Below, piece by piece: positions 1-10,981 of a DNA stretch of 64,000 bases (position 1 is the stretch's first letter; the number at the start of each line of letters is the position of its first letter). The stretch spans positions 2,592,501-2,656,500 of the forward strand of contig JABELC010000001.1 in the NCBI GenBank assembly GCA_028455995.1, given 5' to 3'. Source of the stretch: Scleromitrula shiraiana. Lineage: Eukaryota > Ascomycota > Leotiomycetes > Helotiales > Sclerotiniaceae. Both the position numbers and the translations under genes were made by a program. Below the pieces are notes generated by a model. The model was not told the DNA's origin, did no database searches, and was given only the letters and a program-made list of their open reading frames with translations.

Positions 1-2
1 TG

Positions 3-125
3 AGGATTAAGGAGAAGACGAAGAGGAGGAATAGGAAGGTTAAGACGGTTAAGAGTAAGCATAAGTATACGATTTTGAGGATTGCGGAGGTGAGGGTTAA
101 GGGATTGGAGGAGATTGAGGGGTAG
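3..125 (+). CDS. possible 3' end of a protein-coding exon cut by the window edge
   Basis: Frame 3 is open from the window edge for 40 codons to a TAG at 123-125. The peptide is very rich in Lys, Arg and Glu (it begins RIKEKTKRRNRK and ends GLEEIEG), which looks more like a charged C-terminal tail than random AT-rich sequence. The rest of the gene would lie outside the window to the left. No family can be named from so short a tail. The other two forward frames have stops. It could also be chance, because purine-rich DNA encodes charged peptides easily. Confidence 0.35.
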   Translation, partial: RIKEKTKRRNRKVKTVKSKHKYTILRIAEVRVKGLEEIEG

Positions 126-2721
126 AGGCTTGGTTTGGTTGAGCTGTGGATGGATGGATGGAGGGCTGGGTGTGAGAGGGAGATATTGTATATGGTTGAG
201 TTGAAGCATGACTATCAATGGGAGTCCTCTCGGAGTGTAGTAGATACAAAGTCCTCATGATGGTGTGGTTTATCCAGGACACAATATGCTATCATATTGA
301 ATGGGCAAGATGAATGTATTATATGAAATGATGTTATGATAGTAGCATCTTAAAATTCAAGAGCCACATATACAGCGGTATCTTCAACATTGCCATTTTC
401 TACGTTGTCTGTTCAAGCCTACTCTCGTTGAATCGTTCTGCTACTGCCTGTTTAATCTGGACTCCTGATGCATCAACCCCTCATACACGAGCTAGTCAAT
501 TTTTGAACCTATATTCAAACTATAAATATTCAAATATCTTTTGGATGGTATATCTTGGAACATTCATTTGTTTGAAAGAGAAATGGAAGTATTTATTTTT
601 GATTGTTCGTATGGAAAATAAACATTTAGACATCAAAACATATGATACTATTTACTAATTAAATAGACATTCCAAAAATTCAACAGCCAGACCCCATATC
701 ATCCCATGTTAGAGATCAAAATTAGACATTCTCCCTAAGCAAAGTACTACAAAACTAAAGAGATCCAAGCATCCAAACATCCTCCAATCAGACCTCCCAG
801 GCCACAAGCGCAAGCAAAAGAAATCAAACTACGGAAACCAATCCCCCCCAACTTCAATTCAATTCAATTCACTAACACCTCCTAGCAATCTAGAAAACGT
901 ACGATATTGATCTTCGGGACTCGGGCTTCGGATCTCCAAGACTATACGAAATTAAGATGGAAAAATACTTTTCATCTGATTTCTGTTGATTGTCGGAGGA
1001 TTATCTCATTCAGTTTGTATTCGGTTTGGAAATTTTGAATGTACCTGCCAAGCGGAGTGATTTCGGTTGGATTGAGGGCATTCACCCTTTGAAGATTCGA
1101 AGAGAGTGGATGATTGTGGATAGTATAGCAGCAGGACTTGGCATATGTAGAGTTTGTAATATTCACTTGAATAGATGGTGATTATCTATCATTTTGAAGA
1201 TATCCAGATATAGTAATTCCAAATCGTTGGCTGGATACGAATTGATTGTTGTGGTTTATGATGACCACTTTGTGATATAGTAGCCCGAGAAACCGCTGAT
1301 CTACTTACTGAAAGTAATCTTACCTTACTTGCAGCAATTTTTGTTCATGCTCTGATGATGCTTACAGCTCGATACCCGTTCACAGCCATGTCTATCATCT
1401 GTGTTGAAAAAGTGTACTGGTTTGCCCTATAGAATTTCCCTTCTTGTATGCTGGATGAGAACTTTGGCTAAGCCGAATTGCGTGATCTCGAAAGGTATGG
1501 CATGACTGTGAATCAGAACCTGGAGGTAGATGTAGCCTCGAGGATTATCAATAGGCACTCAAGAATGCGCCCAGTAAATACCTTGAAAATCAAGTGTTCC
1601 CCTAATGGACAATGGACAATGGATACGTAGCAAACTTGAATCTCGCGAACTTTCAAGGGTACTCTAAATAATTTCAAGGTTCTGTAGATTGTAGATTCCC
1701 ATTTCCAGGACACAACAAACCGCAGTGATGATCTCGGGTATCTATACAACCCCTTTTCCACATCCGGAAAAGGCAGCCTGATTATAGTTATGCTTGACAA
1801 GATATGACAATTTTTCGATGATCTATCATCGTGTAAACACATGGGGCATACACCTTCCACTAAAATTTCCGTACAGTTGTAGTACGTTCATTCTTCAAGA
1901 AGGAAGATCGGTATATGTTTGAGATGAAGATGAATATTGCGGTTCAATAGACAGTCACTTGAATGTTCCACCACATCTGAAACATCAAATATAGTCTTCG
2001 AGATGTGGTGTGAGGCTTGTCAGGCACATGATGCCGGCAATTCACAGGTGCCTATAAACTGGTAGAGAGCCCGATAAACGGCTGGACGCAGTAGATGATG
2101 GAGGGGTATTATTATGTGTATGTTCACCGGCGATCATCGGAAGGTTAAACTTCAGATAAAATGATGTGGTGTATGCGAGGGCAAGTCTTTGTACGAGCCC
2201 TGAGGAATGGACTTGTTGCCAGTGAGCGGTGGTATATTCAGATATATCTCAGAATACGAGCCTTGACGTATAGATGCTGAATATATCGTCAATGAAAAAT
2301 GAGACAATTGAAACAACGAATCAGATAACCAGAATAGGCTCATAATAGAACAAGAAGGAAACGAGAGCAGCGATATTAGCTAACTATGATATGAGACAAA
2401 AAAGCTTTCCTTTTGCTATAGGATTATCCGGTTTTCTCGTTATTGAGCGTTTCTTCTTTTCTCGGAAATTTTATCTGCATATTGAATAACACAACATCCG
2501 TTCCATGGAAGACTCGAGGCCAAGTACAGATCATGCATAATTTGCTGGTTTGTACTGCCAGTGTATGTAGTTGACATGCTTGCTGCGAACGAGAGGGCCA
2601 AATAGACCCACGGAATACCGATTATGTATGTACTGTAAAGGACGGAAATAGGTATTCGATCCAGGTATTGGATACGAATGATGGAGGAGAAGATATATTG
2701 ATTAAATGTGGAATATTAGGC

Positions 2722-2726
<5 letters not shown>

Positions 2727-2758
<32 letters not shown>
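2727..2758. repeat. poly-T tract of 32 bases
   Basis: Uninterrupted run of 32 T. It could be a slipped homopolymer or the poly(A) scar of an old minus-strand retroposition. No target-site duplication or element body was recognised next to it. Confidence 0.9.
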
Positions 2759-2759
<1 letters not shown>

Positions 2760-3695
2760 AAACATTATGGTTGGCTTTCTCGCTCGAATGAAGAAGCGCA
2801 GTACCCTTTAATCGAAGTCACCTAAGTACTTAAGTAGGCACTTCTTGCTGAAGGTTATGATTGTAAAATTGTGCTATTGAAGTCAATCCAACGACATGAC
2901 GTATATAGATATAATGTTAACATAGAAGAATTCAATGTTGGACAGAAAGGGCGGTGGATGTTTTTCATAAGATTGTGTTTTCCTGTAAGCATTGGGAAAT
3001 CAGCCTTGAAAGTTGGATGAGGGTTACAGCAATAATAAGAAGCATGGAGACGACTATGTCATACCATTGGTCGATTTACCAATGTGTGATTGCTTAATAA
3101 TTAAGTGTGGATCTTTTTAGCCATGTTTCTACTCACAAACGAAACGAGGCACGACACATCAATCCATGAATTCTACAATATAATAAATCACCATCTTGAG
3201 ACATATCTAACAATATGAGAGAAAATGATGGGGGAGTTGAGGATAGAAGTGGGTCAAGTTATTCATGGAATATAATAGGTCAAACTTGCAAAAGGAAAGA
3301 TCAGCTCAAACTGGAGCGTTTGCAATTGGGAAGAGGTTTCTTTTTGTTATATGCCTTCTTGATGAGCTATCTATGGATCTACTTACAAACGCAGGTATTG
3401 TATTGACAAGATGTTTCAATATAGTAAAGATCCAAGATTAAAAACATATAAAAACAACGATCCAAAGATTTCTATCCTTCCCGCAAATCGGATGAAATCC
3501 TCTCCTATTTCTCTTTCATGAAAGGGGGAAGTCACGATTCATGATGAGCACCCATTCATCGTTTGTTCCTACCATAATATCATGATATTAACAAGAATCA
3601 AAACATTGAGAGTAAACAAGTTTCGGCTCTACTTTTGAAGTTTCGGCTCTTCTTCTTTTCCTAACCTTAAGCTATATTGGAGGAGAAGAGAAGAG

Positions 3696-3726
3696 AGAAG
3701 AAGAAGAAGAAGAAGAAGAAGAAGAA
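3696..3726 (+). repeat. GAA microsatellite
   Basis: About ten GAA units within a purine-rich stretch that starts near 3679. No coding role is supported; it would give a poly-Lys/Glu peptide in any ORF. Confidence 0.85.
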
Positions 3727-5765
3727 TACTTGTTACCCGTGGACTTTAAACCCATTTCATATTTCCTATCTTCGACTATCGCTTTTCGTGCTCATTGCTT
3801 CTTCATTCATCAATTTCCATTTCCATTTCCATTTCCATCTCCTCGAGTCTTTAAGTTCATTTGTGAGATATCCATCCTACCAGATCTCAGGACCATCTCT
3901 TCACTCACCCACTTGGCGAGTAAATACCAAATCCAGTTTACCCAACTGCAATATCTGAATTCCAAACTCGTTGATAATTTCGTCCTTCTTAAAACTTTCT
4001 TTTAAAATAACGGAAATAAAAGAAAAGTAAAAAAAAGGTACTGTACTTAACTTATGTATTGGATACTTCCAACCTTTCTGTACAATATCGTGTGCATAAC
4101 TCTTCAATAAACCCCACGTTACACGCTTTCACCCCTCAAAGGATTTTTTGCATTACACTGCAATTAAATAGCGGCTGACAACCTACTCTTGCAGTTAGAA
4201 GTAACACTGCAGTATTATAAATTCTCAATTCAGGATTGAACGGTATCCTCGTCATATCAAATCCTATTCTTCTCGAGGTTTCCAAAGTACAACTTGAATT
4301 GGAGGATTCGAATGTCTTGTTCTACCTCTCTGCTTTTCTTAGGATACAGATCTGCATCTTATATGCAATCCCCCCCAAAAGAAGTCTGGAACTTATCCTT
4401 CTAAACGTCGTCACCAACTCGGTCACGATATCTGAGACTGATACTACTACAGAGTATTCCATCACCAATTCTGAACTGCATCGCATCTCGGAAATCGGTT
4501 GAAATTAGGTTATTAGTATAATTGGGATTATCTAAAAATCGAATTTACCACTCAAACGGTCTTGCAAACTCCAGATCAAACTCCAGATGTAGATGTCATG
4601 AGCGGTCAAATGATATCTTTCCCACGTTCGGCTTACTTTCGGTTCAACTAAAAGTTCCTCTTCTCTAATAATTGACCAAAGATCATTGTACAAGTCAGCT
4701 GCAGGCCTCACTCACTGGATATTAAAATTGTCAAATAGAGTTTGCCGCTTTTAATCATTCAATTGAGCGGAATCTGTTGCTTTAGATCTAACTCTCGGCT
4801 GATGAAGTTGAAATCATAAGCAACGGCAATATCAATCAGCAATAAAAACAGTGAAGCAAGCAACCTGTGGACTTTTTTATTTGCTCCACATCAAGATCAA
4901 GATATTCTCTTCAATTTTCAATTCAATTGTTATTACTTGAAATCTTGTAGTTTGTTATTTTTGGTAGGTCTCTTATATTCTATCTAGTTTTGGTATTCAA
5001 CGAGCTAACAGAATTTTGAGCTTCCTATCTATTACTCTTATGTCCTTGAAAGGGCTGGAACCAAATCTTCGAGATTTTGAGCATCTACTTTACTTTCTAA
5101 AGGGGTACTCCGAGTCTACGAGAAATATCTATCAAAAAACGCGTTAGATTCAACCCTTGGAAGTCAGCAGTCAACTAAACAGTTAATAAATCTTATTTAT
5201 TACTCTTATTTTCAGTTTTGATTTATCTTCAAATTCACTTTCACTGGATTTGATTTGATATACCCATGATTTTCGGCTTTAATCATTCATTTTACCCGAG
5301 GGCATCTTCAAACTTTCCAGTTAAAGCAATCCAGAATTCACCCACAGTGAGCGTATCCTTTTCAATTCTCCAGTCCTCTTTTCTAATAAGAGCAGCATGA
5401 GATCTGTCTTTCAAACCTTCCTACTCCGCAAACCATTCTCATGGAATAGTTGAATAGGTTGATAGCCAGACCTGTGAGAGCAACATTTTTTCGGGACATT
5501 CTCAAATAATTTTGAAGATACATATTACCTCGGATTTACACTGTCACTGTCAAGTCTTCTACCTCCAACATTAGACCCTCACGGTTAGATAAAACAGCTT
5601 GCACTCCAATCACGATAGATCGACTGTAAATGGGAATCAAACTCTTAGCGATTCAATACTGATACTAATACATTGATCAGTTGGATACATCGGCATTGAT
5701 TCTGTCGAGGTTTAAATTTGTCAAGCTGACTATATCTTGTCCCAGGACATGAAACATAGTTCAAG

Positions 5766-8607
5766 ATGATGGGAGTTGCGCCAATGAGTTGTAAGTTTTG
5801 GTTTCTACATCCACCAGAGGACATATCTGATCAAATCATCCGGCACCCCTCAACCATCTCAGAACCCCTTAACGACAAACCCCTTTTCAAACGCATTGTA
5901 TTAATTTTGGTTTCTATTTAGATACCCCTTCAACGGTTGCAAGACCAAAGAAGAAAGGTTCACAGTCATCAGGATCTGTATCGGGACACCGTTCACCAAA
6001 CACATCATTACCAAAGATTACCTCTTTAGATAATGTTAATTTCTCCAACACAAACTTTAACACAAAGAAATCAGGCTTGATGGGCAAGATCTTCGGCAGG
6101 AACAACAGTATAGACAGTGATGAATTGCAAGTTCCACCTTTTGATCCCCTTGGTAGTTTGAATGTACAACCTTGTCCATTCATTCGTCCTAAGCCGGGTG
6201 TTAAATTGATTGCCAGGGAGGAACCAAACCATCTTTTATCTATATCACGCGCATCTCCAGGTCCCAGCGGAAATACAGTAATCGGAAGGTGTCGAGTTCG
6301 TGCAGAGGCTGCAATTACTGGAAATGAATCCTCGATAGATGGAGACTGGCTATCATATGACCAATCTTCACGAAATGACAGCAGTCTGACTGGAGATGAT
6401 CATGAAGATCAGTATAATGTTGTTGATTTCAAAAAACAACATGAGTTTGTTGTGTTGTCCTCTGCCCCAATTGGTAACGCCGCAGCTGTTTCTGATTGGA
6501 CTGTATACATCAAATTCTACTCCCAGGTAAGGGTTTCCCTTCTTTCTTAATATTAATTTGATGACTGGGATATACATATTGATAGAAACTGACCTACGTA
6601 AAGGGATACTTCAACTTGACAAGTCCACCTCCCCCACCACCTCGCGGCACAACATTCGAATATCTCCAAGCCGTCTATCCGCCGAATGAAGAAGCTAGGC
6701 TCGCAAAGCATGCTGCTCTGGAAGTTCTGTGGCCAGTTTGGGATCAAGAAAAAGCATGTGCTTTAATCACGGCGTCTATGGCCAGGTTTGGAACCAGATA
6801 TGCGTCGTTGAGTTTCTTCGACTCTGCCTTTGAGATTTTCAAGGCTGAAAATGGCTACCATACAGCCCGCCTTGAGAGAACTCGGAGTATTGCTGCCCAT
6901 GCACTCTTGTCAGCAGAAGTCATGGTAGTTCTCGACACGGAGAAGGTTCGTTCCTCAGTTCCTTGAGAGATGCATGTAATATTAACTATTTTGTAGGATT
7001 GGCGCTTTCAAGGCAATCCTTGTGTTGTCGGTAGTCCTAATGTTCGTTTCTTTGCTGGAGCCCCTATGCTTGGTTCTGGGGGAGAAGTTGTTGGTGTTTT
7101 CGCTATCTTCGACAGAGAACCGAGAGTGGAATTTTCTCCACAAGATCGACGCGAACTTGCCGAATTTGCCTCTCTTGCCATGAACGATTTGAACCTCCAG
7201 TTGGCATATCTTTCTGATGCTGACTTGCAACGCTCTTCACCAAATCGTCCACAAACGAATCTGTTCCCGGATGCCCTTCGCTTCCACAAGGGGGGGTCTG
7301 TTGCTCAAAGAGAATCTGAGTATTCCGTACGCTCTTCTATTGATTCAGATGTTTTATACATGGCTCAGAGGACCAAACCACGAAGACACAACCGGGCCTT
7401 ATCTGCTGGGTCAACCTTCTCAGTATCTACTATCGGCAAACAGGACTTTTTTCAGATGACTCCAAGAGGTTTCCGAGTTCCCTCACCACGTCCATTTTCA
7501 TCTTCAGATTTGACATCTGTTGATATGGAGCGACCAAACACTCCAAACCGGTCAACCTTTTTCGGAGAAGAGAGTTTAAATTATGGACACAATGTGGAAC
7601 GCATGATTAGTGGCATGTCCACTATATCCATAAGTGGTAATTCCGGAGAACGGTTCACCGATGATAATGACAGCATTGTCGCAAGCAGTTTTCTGAGAGA
7701 ACTACCAGAAATTTCTACACCTACCACGAGAGACTCAATGCTTACTAGACGATCCTCTGTTCAAAGCATGTCTTCAATATCCACGGTTCTTTCTAGCAGA
7801 ATTGGTGCACCAAATGACGACGATGCTGACGCCAATGAAGAGTTTGAGTATTATTACGGCGATACTAATGCCATGGACGACAATCGTTTTATCAAAAGTA
7901 ATGTTCAAGTTGACGACAGTATTTGTGAAGAGACTGACAACAATTGTTTTATCAAAAGCAATGTTCAAGTTGACAACAGTACTTGTGAAGAGAGTGACAA
8001 CAATATCTACTATACCAACCACGTCCAGCCTTCTATGGCGGAGGCCAAGTTCTGTTGTGCATTTTCAGCATCGAATCTCGGCTACGATATTGTCTACGCA
8101 GTAGAAATTGTTCCCCGAAGATTATTCATGACTGACGAAGAACTATTTGAAGAAGGCGGTGTGAAGTTGAATGTTTTGGCTTCCCATGGCCTTGGAAACA
8201 CTCAACTAAACACGGAAATACACATTCGAGCTTTGCGTAGCCCCCTTGAAGCTACTGAATGGTACGAGGAGAATCATAACAATCTCTACGATGAGGAGTC
8301 CTGGGAATCTGGTATCATGATCCCAATAATGCGTGGTGGAAATGCACGGAAGAATTGTTCTAATGGTGTTTGTTTTGCGGCATTCAGGAAAGTGAAGTTC
8401 AATGAGAATGGAGATGTTTATCGACCTGTACAAAACCTGTATGGCCTCAGTAGGGCGGCAAAGGCGTTGAAAGACATCCTTTTCAACAATAATCCTCCAA
8501 TAAACAGGCCAAGTACTGATCCAAATACGCCAATTGCTCATGGTTATCCAGCAAATGAGGCCAGAGAAATTGGCTCAAGTTTTGGCAGGCGGTCTTCCAC
8601 TGCCTAA
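5766..8607 (+). CDS. GAF-domain protein, four exons, 866 aa
   Basis: Exons are 5766-5790, 5922-6526, 6586-6945 and 6997-8607. All junctions are GT...AG and keep one frame; the third exon's left boundary may be off by one base. The start gives MMGVAPMS, with a GTAAGT donor right after the split Tyr codon. Residues about 230-400 form one GAF-like domain split by the intron at 6946. It opens with the NEEARL...LEVLWPVWD region, followed by FFAGAPML and GVFAIFDREPRVEFSPQ, the usual ending of GAF sensor domains seen at the N-terminus of fungal signalling proteins. A proline run (SPPPPPPRG) precedes it. The C-terminal 460 residues are Ser/Asn-rich and probably disordered, with a second folded-looking part near 660-800. 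No kinase, HATPase or receiver motif is present, so it is not a histidine kinase. A ligand cannot be inferred. Confidence 0.85.
7876..7995 (+). repeat. two 60-bp in-frame tandem copies inside the GAF gene
   Basis: Two adjacent 20-codon units (7876-7935 and 7936-7995), each encoding FIKSNVQVD followed by S.CEE. They differ by a handful of bases. A third, decayed copy may follow. The insertion lies in the disordered C-terminal half and keeps the frame, so it is a length-variable spacer. Confidence 0.9.
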
Positions 8608-9299
8608 TAACCTATTTACCCCACCAACGAGAAAGAAAAGACCAAGTGTATTATGAGAAAGTGGAAGGAAAATGTAAAAAAGAGCAAAAAGGAAGAGAGA
8701 TCAAGTGGCAGTTAATCGATGGATATTGTATATGGTATCATATTTGCTTGAGGCTTTCCTTTGCTGCTTTCTTCGGCTCTGTCGACTAGTTACCATATTC
8801 TGCTATGGTAACGCAAGTATAGTATACTTTGTACAGTCAGATACAGATTTGATTACATAGATTCAACGAATAAAAAGAAATGTTACATGAGTTCTGTTCC
8901 AGTATGATTGATCTCTTCCATCCCTTCTCTCCTTTCACCTTTACTTCCTCCATCTCCTTCCTCCCGCCCTATCCTCCGTCCTTCCCCTCCCCTCCTCTCC
9001 CTCCACTCCCTCCCCCCTCTTCTCTTCCCTCTCTTCCCTCAGGAGAGGGTAGGGTCCGCGGATATTGTATGTCACTCTACCCCTCGCCGCTCATTCAAGC
9101 ACTCTAATTGATTTATTTAATATTGGGTTGGAGTGGATTGAAGTGGATTGGAGTGATGAGGTCATGGAGGTATGTAATTGCAGTAGTTGATACGATTTTG
9201 GATGTTTGCCTAGAGTATGAATATTTCGATTTTGTAAACCAATTTACTTCCAATGTCCATCCAGTGAATACAAACATTTAAATAAGTCAATCCAAATTA

Positions 9300-9531
9300 C
9301 CTTGATTGTCTGTTTCAAAAAACATATATTGATTTTTAAGCTCTTGTATTTTGGATGTCCGTTCTTTATATAAATATTGAAATGTTTTTTTGAGATAATT
9401 TGTTTTGAATGTCTATTTAGAATATGATCATTTAGAGTTAAAATGTTTTGAATATCTGTTTGAAAAACAGATATGAAACATCTTTTGGGCTAATTAGTCT
9501 TGAATATCTGTTCAGAATTCAGATATTCAAG
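9300..9531. repeat. array of degenerate palindromic repeats, about 48-bp spacing
   Basis: The motif AATGTCTGTTT or GAATATCTGTT recurs near 9307, 9354, 9406, 9448 and 9499, spaced 42-52 bases. Two copies are clear inverted repeats: 9452-9460 pairs with 9466-9474 (9 bp, 5-nt loop), and 9499-9510 pairs perfectly with 9520-9531 (12 bp, 9-nt loop). Similar copies occur elsewhere in the window, so this may be a dispersed repeat family. Confidence 0.6.
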
Positions 9532-9901
9532 TAGAACTATGTACAATTGTATTGAATGTTAACTGAACAAGAAAGGGAGATCCCACCAGCATTGGAAAAG
9601 ACTTCCACAAATGTCAGAAAAACCAGACTTTCCTACCAGTATCTCATACAGTACCGAACACACTGAAATATTAGCTAGCCCTACTGTAGGCCAATGGGCC
9701 AACTTATTCGAGTATTCATGCTGTGCGACATCTGATACTTGGATAGCTCGGCATGGACATGTAATGTATGATTTTTATCTAACCATAGATTAGACGAACG
9801 TATATGTATTAATATATACGTATACGTACTGTACACATATAGGGATGAAGTTAAAAAGTTTCATGTGTATATGTGGATTCGTGAGGTCTGGTTTTTATTT
9901 T

Positions 9902-9920
9902 GGGGGGGGGGGGGGGGGGG
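9902..9920 (+). repeat. G homopolymer, 19 bases
   Basis: Uninterrupted run of 19 G, unusual in such AT-rich DNA. It has quadruplex potential and its length may be unreliable in the assembly. Confidence 0.9.
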
Positions 9921-10159
9921 AGAGTTTGGATTAGGTAGAATTTCAAAGGTAAAGAAGGGTCGAAGAATGAAAAATAATGAAGGAAAAGGGTATGAGATGT
10001 GTAGAAGGAAGCAGGGTACAGTTAGGTGGATGGAAGATGAGCTAGTGCTACTTCCAGCTGCTCTTTATGAATGAAAAAGTTTACCATATCGTACTATTAG
10101 TTATTTAAATTCTTATCGTCCATTCATATAACAGAAAATACATACTCTTTTTCTTTCTA

Positions 10160-10600
10160 TTTTGATTTGGATGTCTGCGATTCAAACAAACATTAAAACT
10201 CAAATGAGTTTTGAAGGCGTTTTCAAGGCGTTTTCAATGCTTGAACCACAAGCAGATATTCTGAGGTAAATTAACTCAAAATACGTTTGAATATTCATAT
10301 TCTGAACGGACATTCAAGAATGAATTAGGCCATATGTATGTATGGCCCAGATGGTGGATGTACATGCTAATGTATGAACAACTACTTTTCCATTGGGCTA
10401 GGATACATTGTTGTCTAATTGAGAATCAAACATTTTAAACCGAATGTGCGTTGGTATAAAGCAGTGGTTTATCAAAGCGAGCTAATTCATTTTCTAATGT
10501 CTAACTAGTAGTTCAACATTCAAATATATTTCAAACAAATCCATCTTCAACATCTGTTTAATAAATAGAGTCTCAAATACTATTGAAATCGGTTTGCTTT
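10160..10600. repeat. further scattered copies of the palindromic intergenic repeat
   Basis: GGATGTCTG near 10169, GGACATTCAAG near 10303-10318, and AATGTCTAA and CATCTGTTTAA near 10495-10562 resemble the units at 9300-9531. They are more degenerate, and boundaries cannot be fixed by eye. Confidence 0.4.
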
Positions 10601-10981
10601 AAATATAATTATTTGTATTTGAACTATATGGGTATTGAGAACTTGAACAAGTCGCAGCATATTCGTCATAACGATGAGCGCAAGAAGAGACAAGAACGCG
10701 GATCATATAATCATATTATCACATTAAGAAATCGGGGGGAAGGGGATCCAATAATATCGTGTATAAGAACGTGAAAGAGGTTGAAGGATCTTTATATTTT
10801 ACACTTCGATTTCGATCCTCATCTATCAACTCTTCCGCATCACATTCATCCATCATCACACATCCCTTCCACCCCCCCAACGTGCATCGTCACAAAATAC
10901 AACTTCCCCCCATCCCACATGCTAGAGAACAAAAGAAAAGCGAGGAAGAAATGACCGTGATTTTTATTTTAAGCTTTTAAT

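Larger units (their letters stand above)
126..5765. other. gene-poor intergenic region, 5.6 kb
   Basis: I find no ORF with recognisable protein character here. It contains small AT-rich ORFs of 60-115 codons without family signatures, a 32-T run at 2727-2758, a GAA run near 3696-3726, a TTTCCA-type hexamer repeat near 3807-3838 and a pyrimidine-rich stretch near 3640-3900. The last 1.5 kb before 5766 is probably promoter and leader of the GAF-domain gene, but no TATA box or leader intron could be fixed. Confidence 0.5.
8608..10981. other. intergenic region between the GAF gene and ATP1
   Basis: 3' flanks of two convergent genes (GAF on plus, ATP1 on minus). It contains a polypyrimidine tract near 8978-9040, degenerate palindromic repeats at about 9300-9531 and again at 10160-10600, and a 19-G run at 9902-9920. 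The small ORFs (for example 9611-9793 and 9865-10074) have no family character. Confidence 0.6.

Noticed and set aside
1513..1860. 115-codon minus ORF in the left intergenic region
   Set aside because: No family character, no splice partners and no promoter; expected by chance in 5.6 kb of intergenic DNA.
2727..2758. Poly-T run as a retroposon tail
   Set aside because: No element body, no direct repeats flanking it and no coding remnant nearby; a plain homopolymer is the simpler reading.
3677..4005. Overlapping plus ORFs beginning with a Lys/Glu run
   Set aside because: They start in a GAA microsatellite and continue in undistinguished sequence.
6982..7289. Minus-strand ORFs inside the GAF gene
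   Set aside because: Antisense shadows of the GAF coding exon, which has clear domain motifs on plus.
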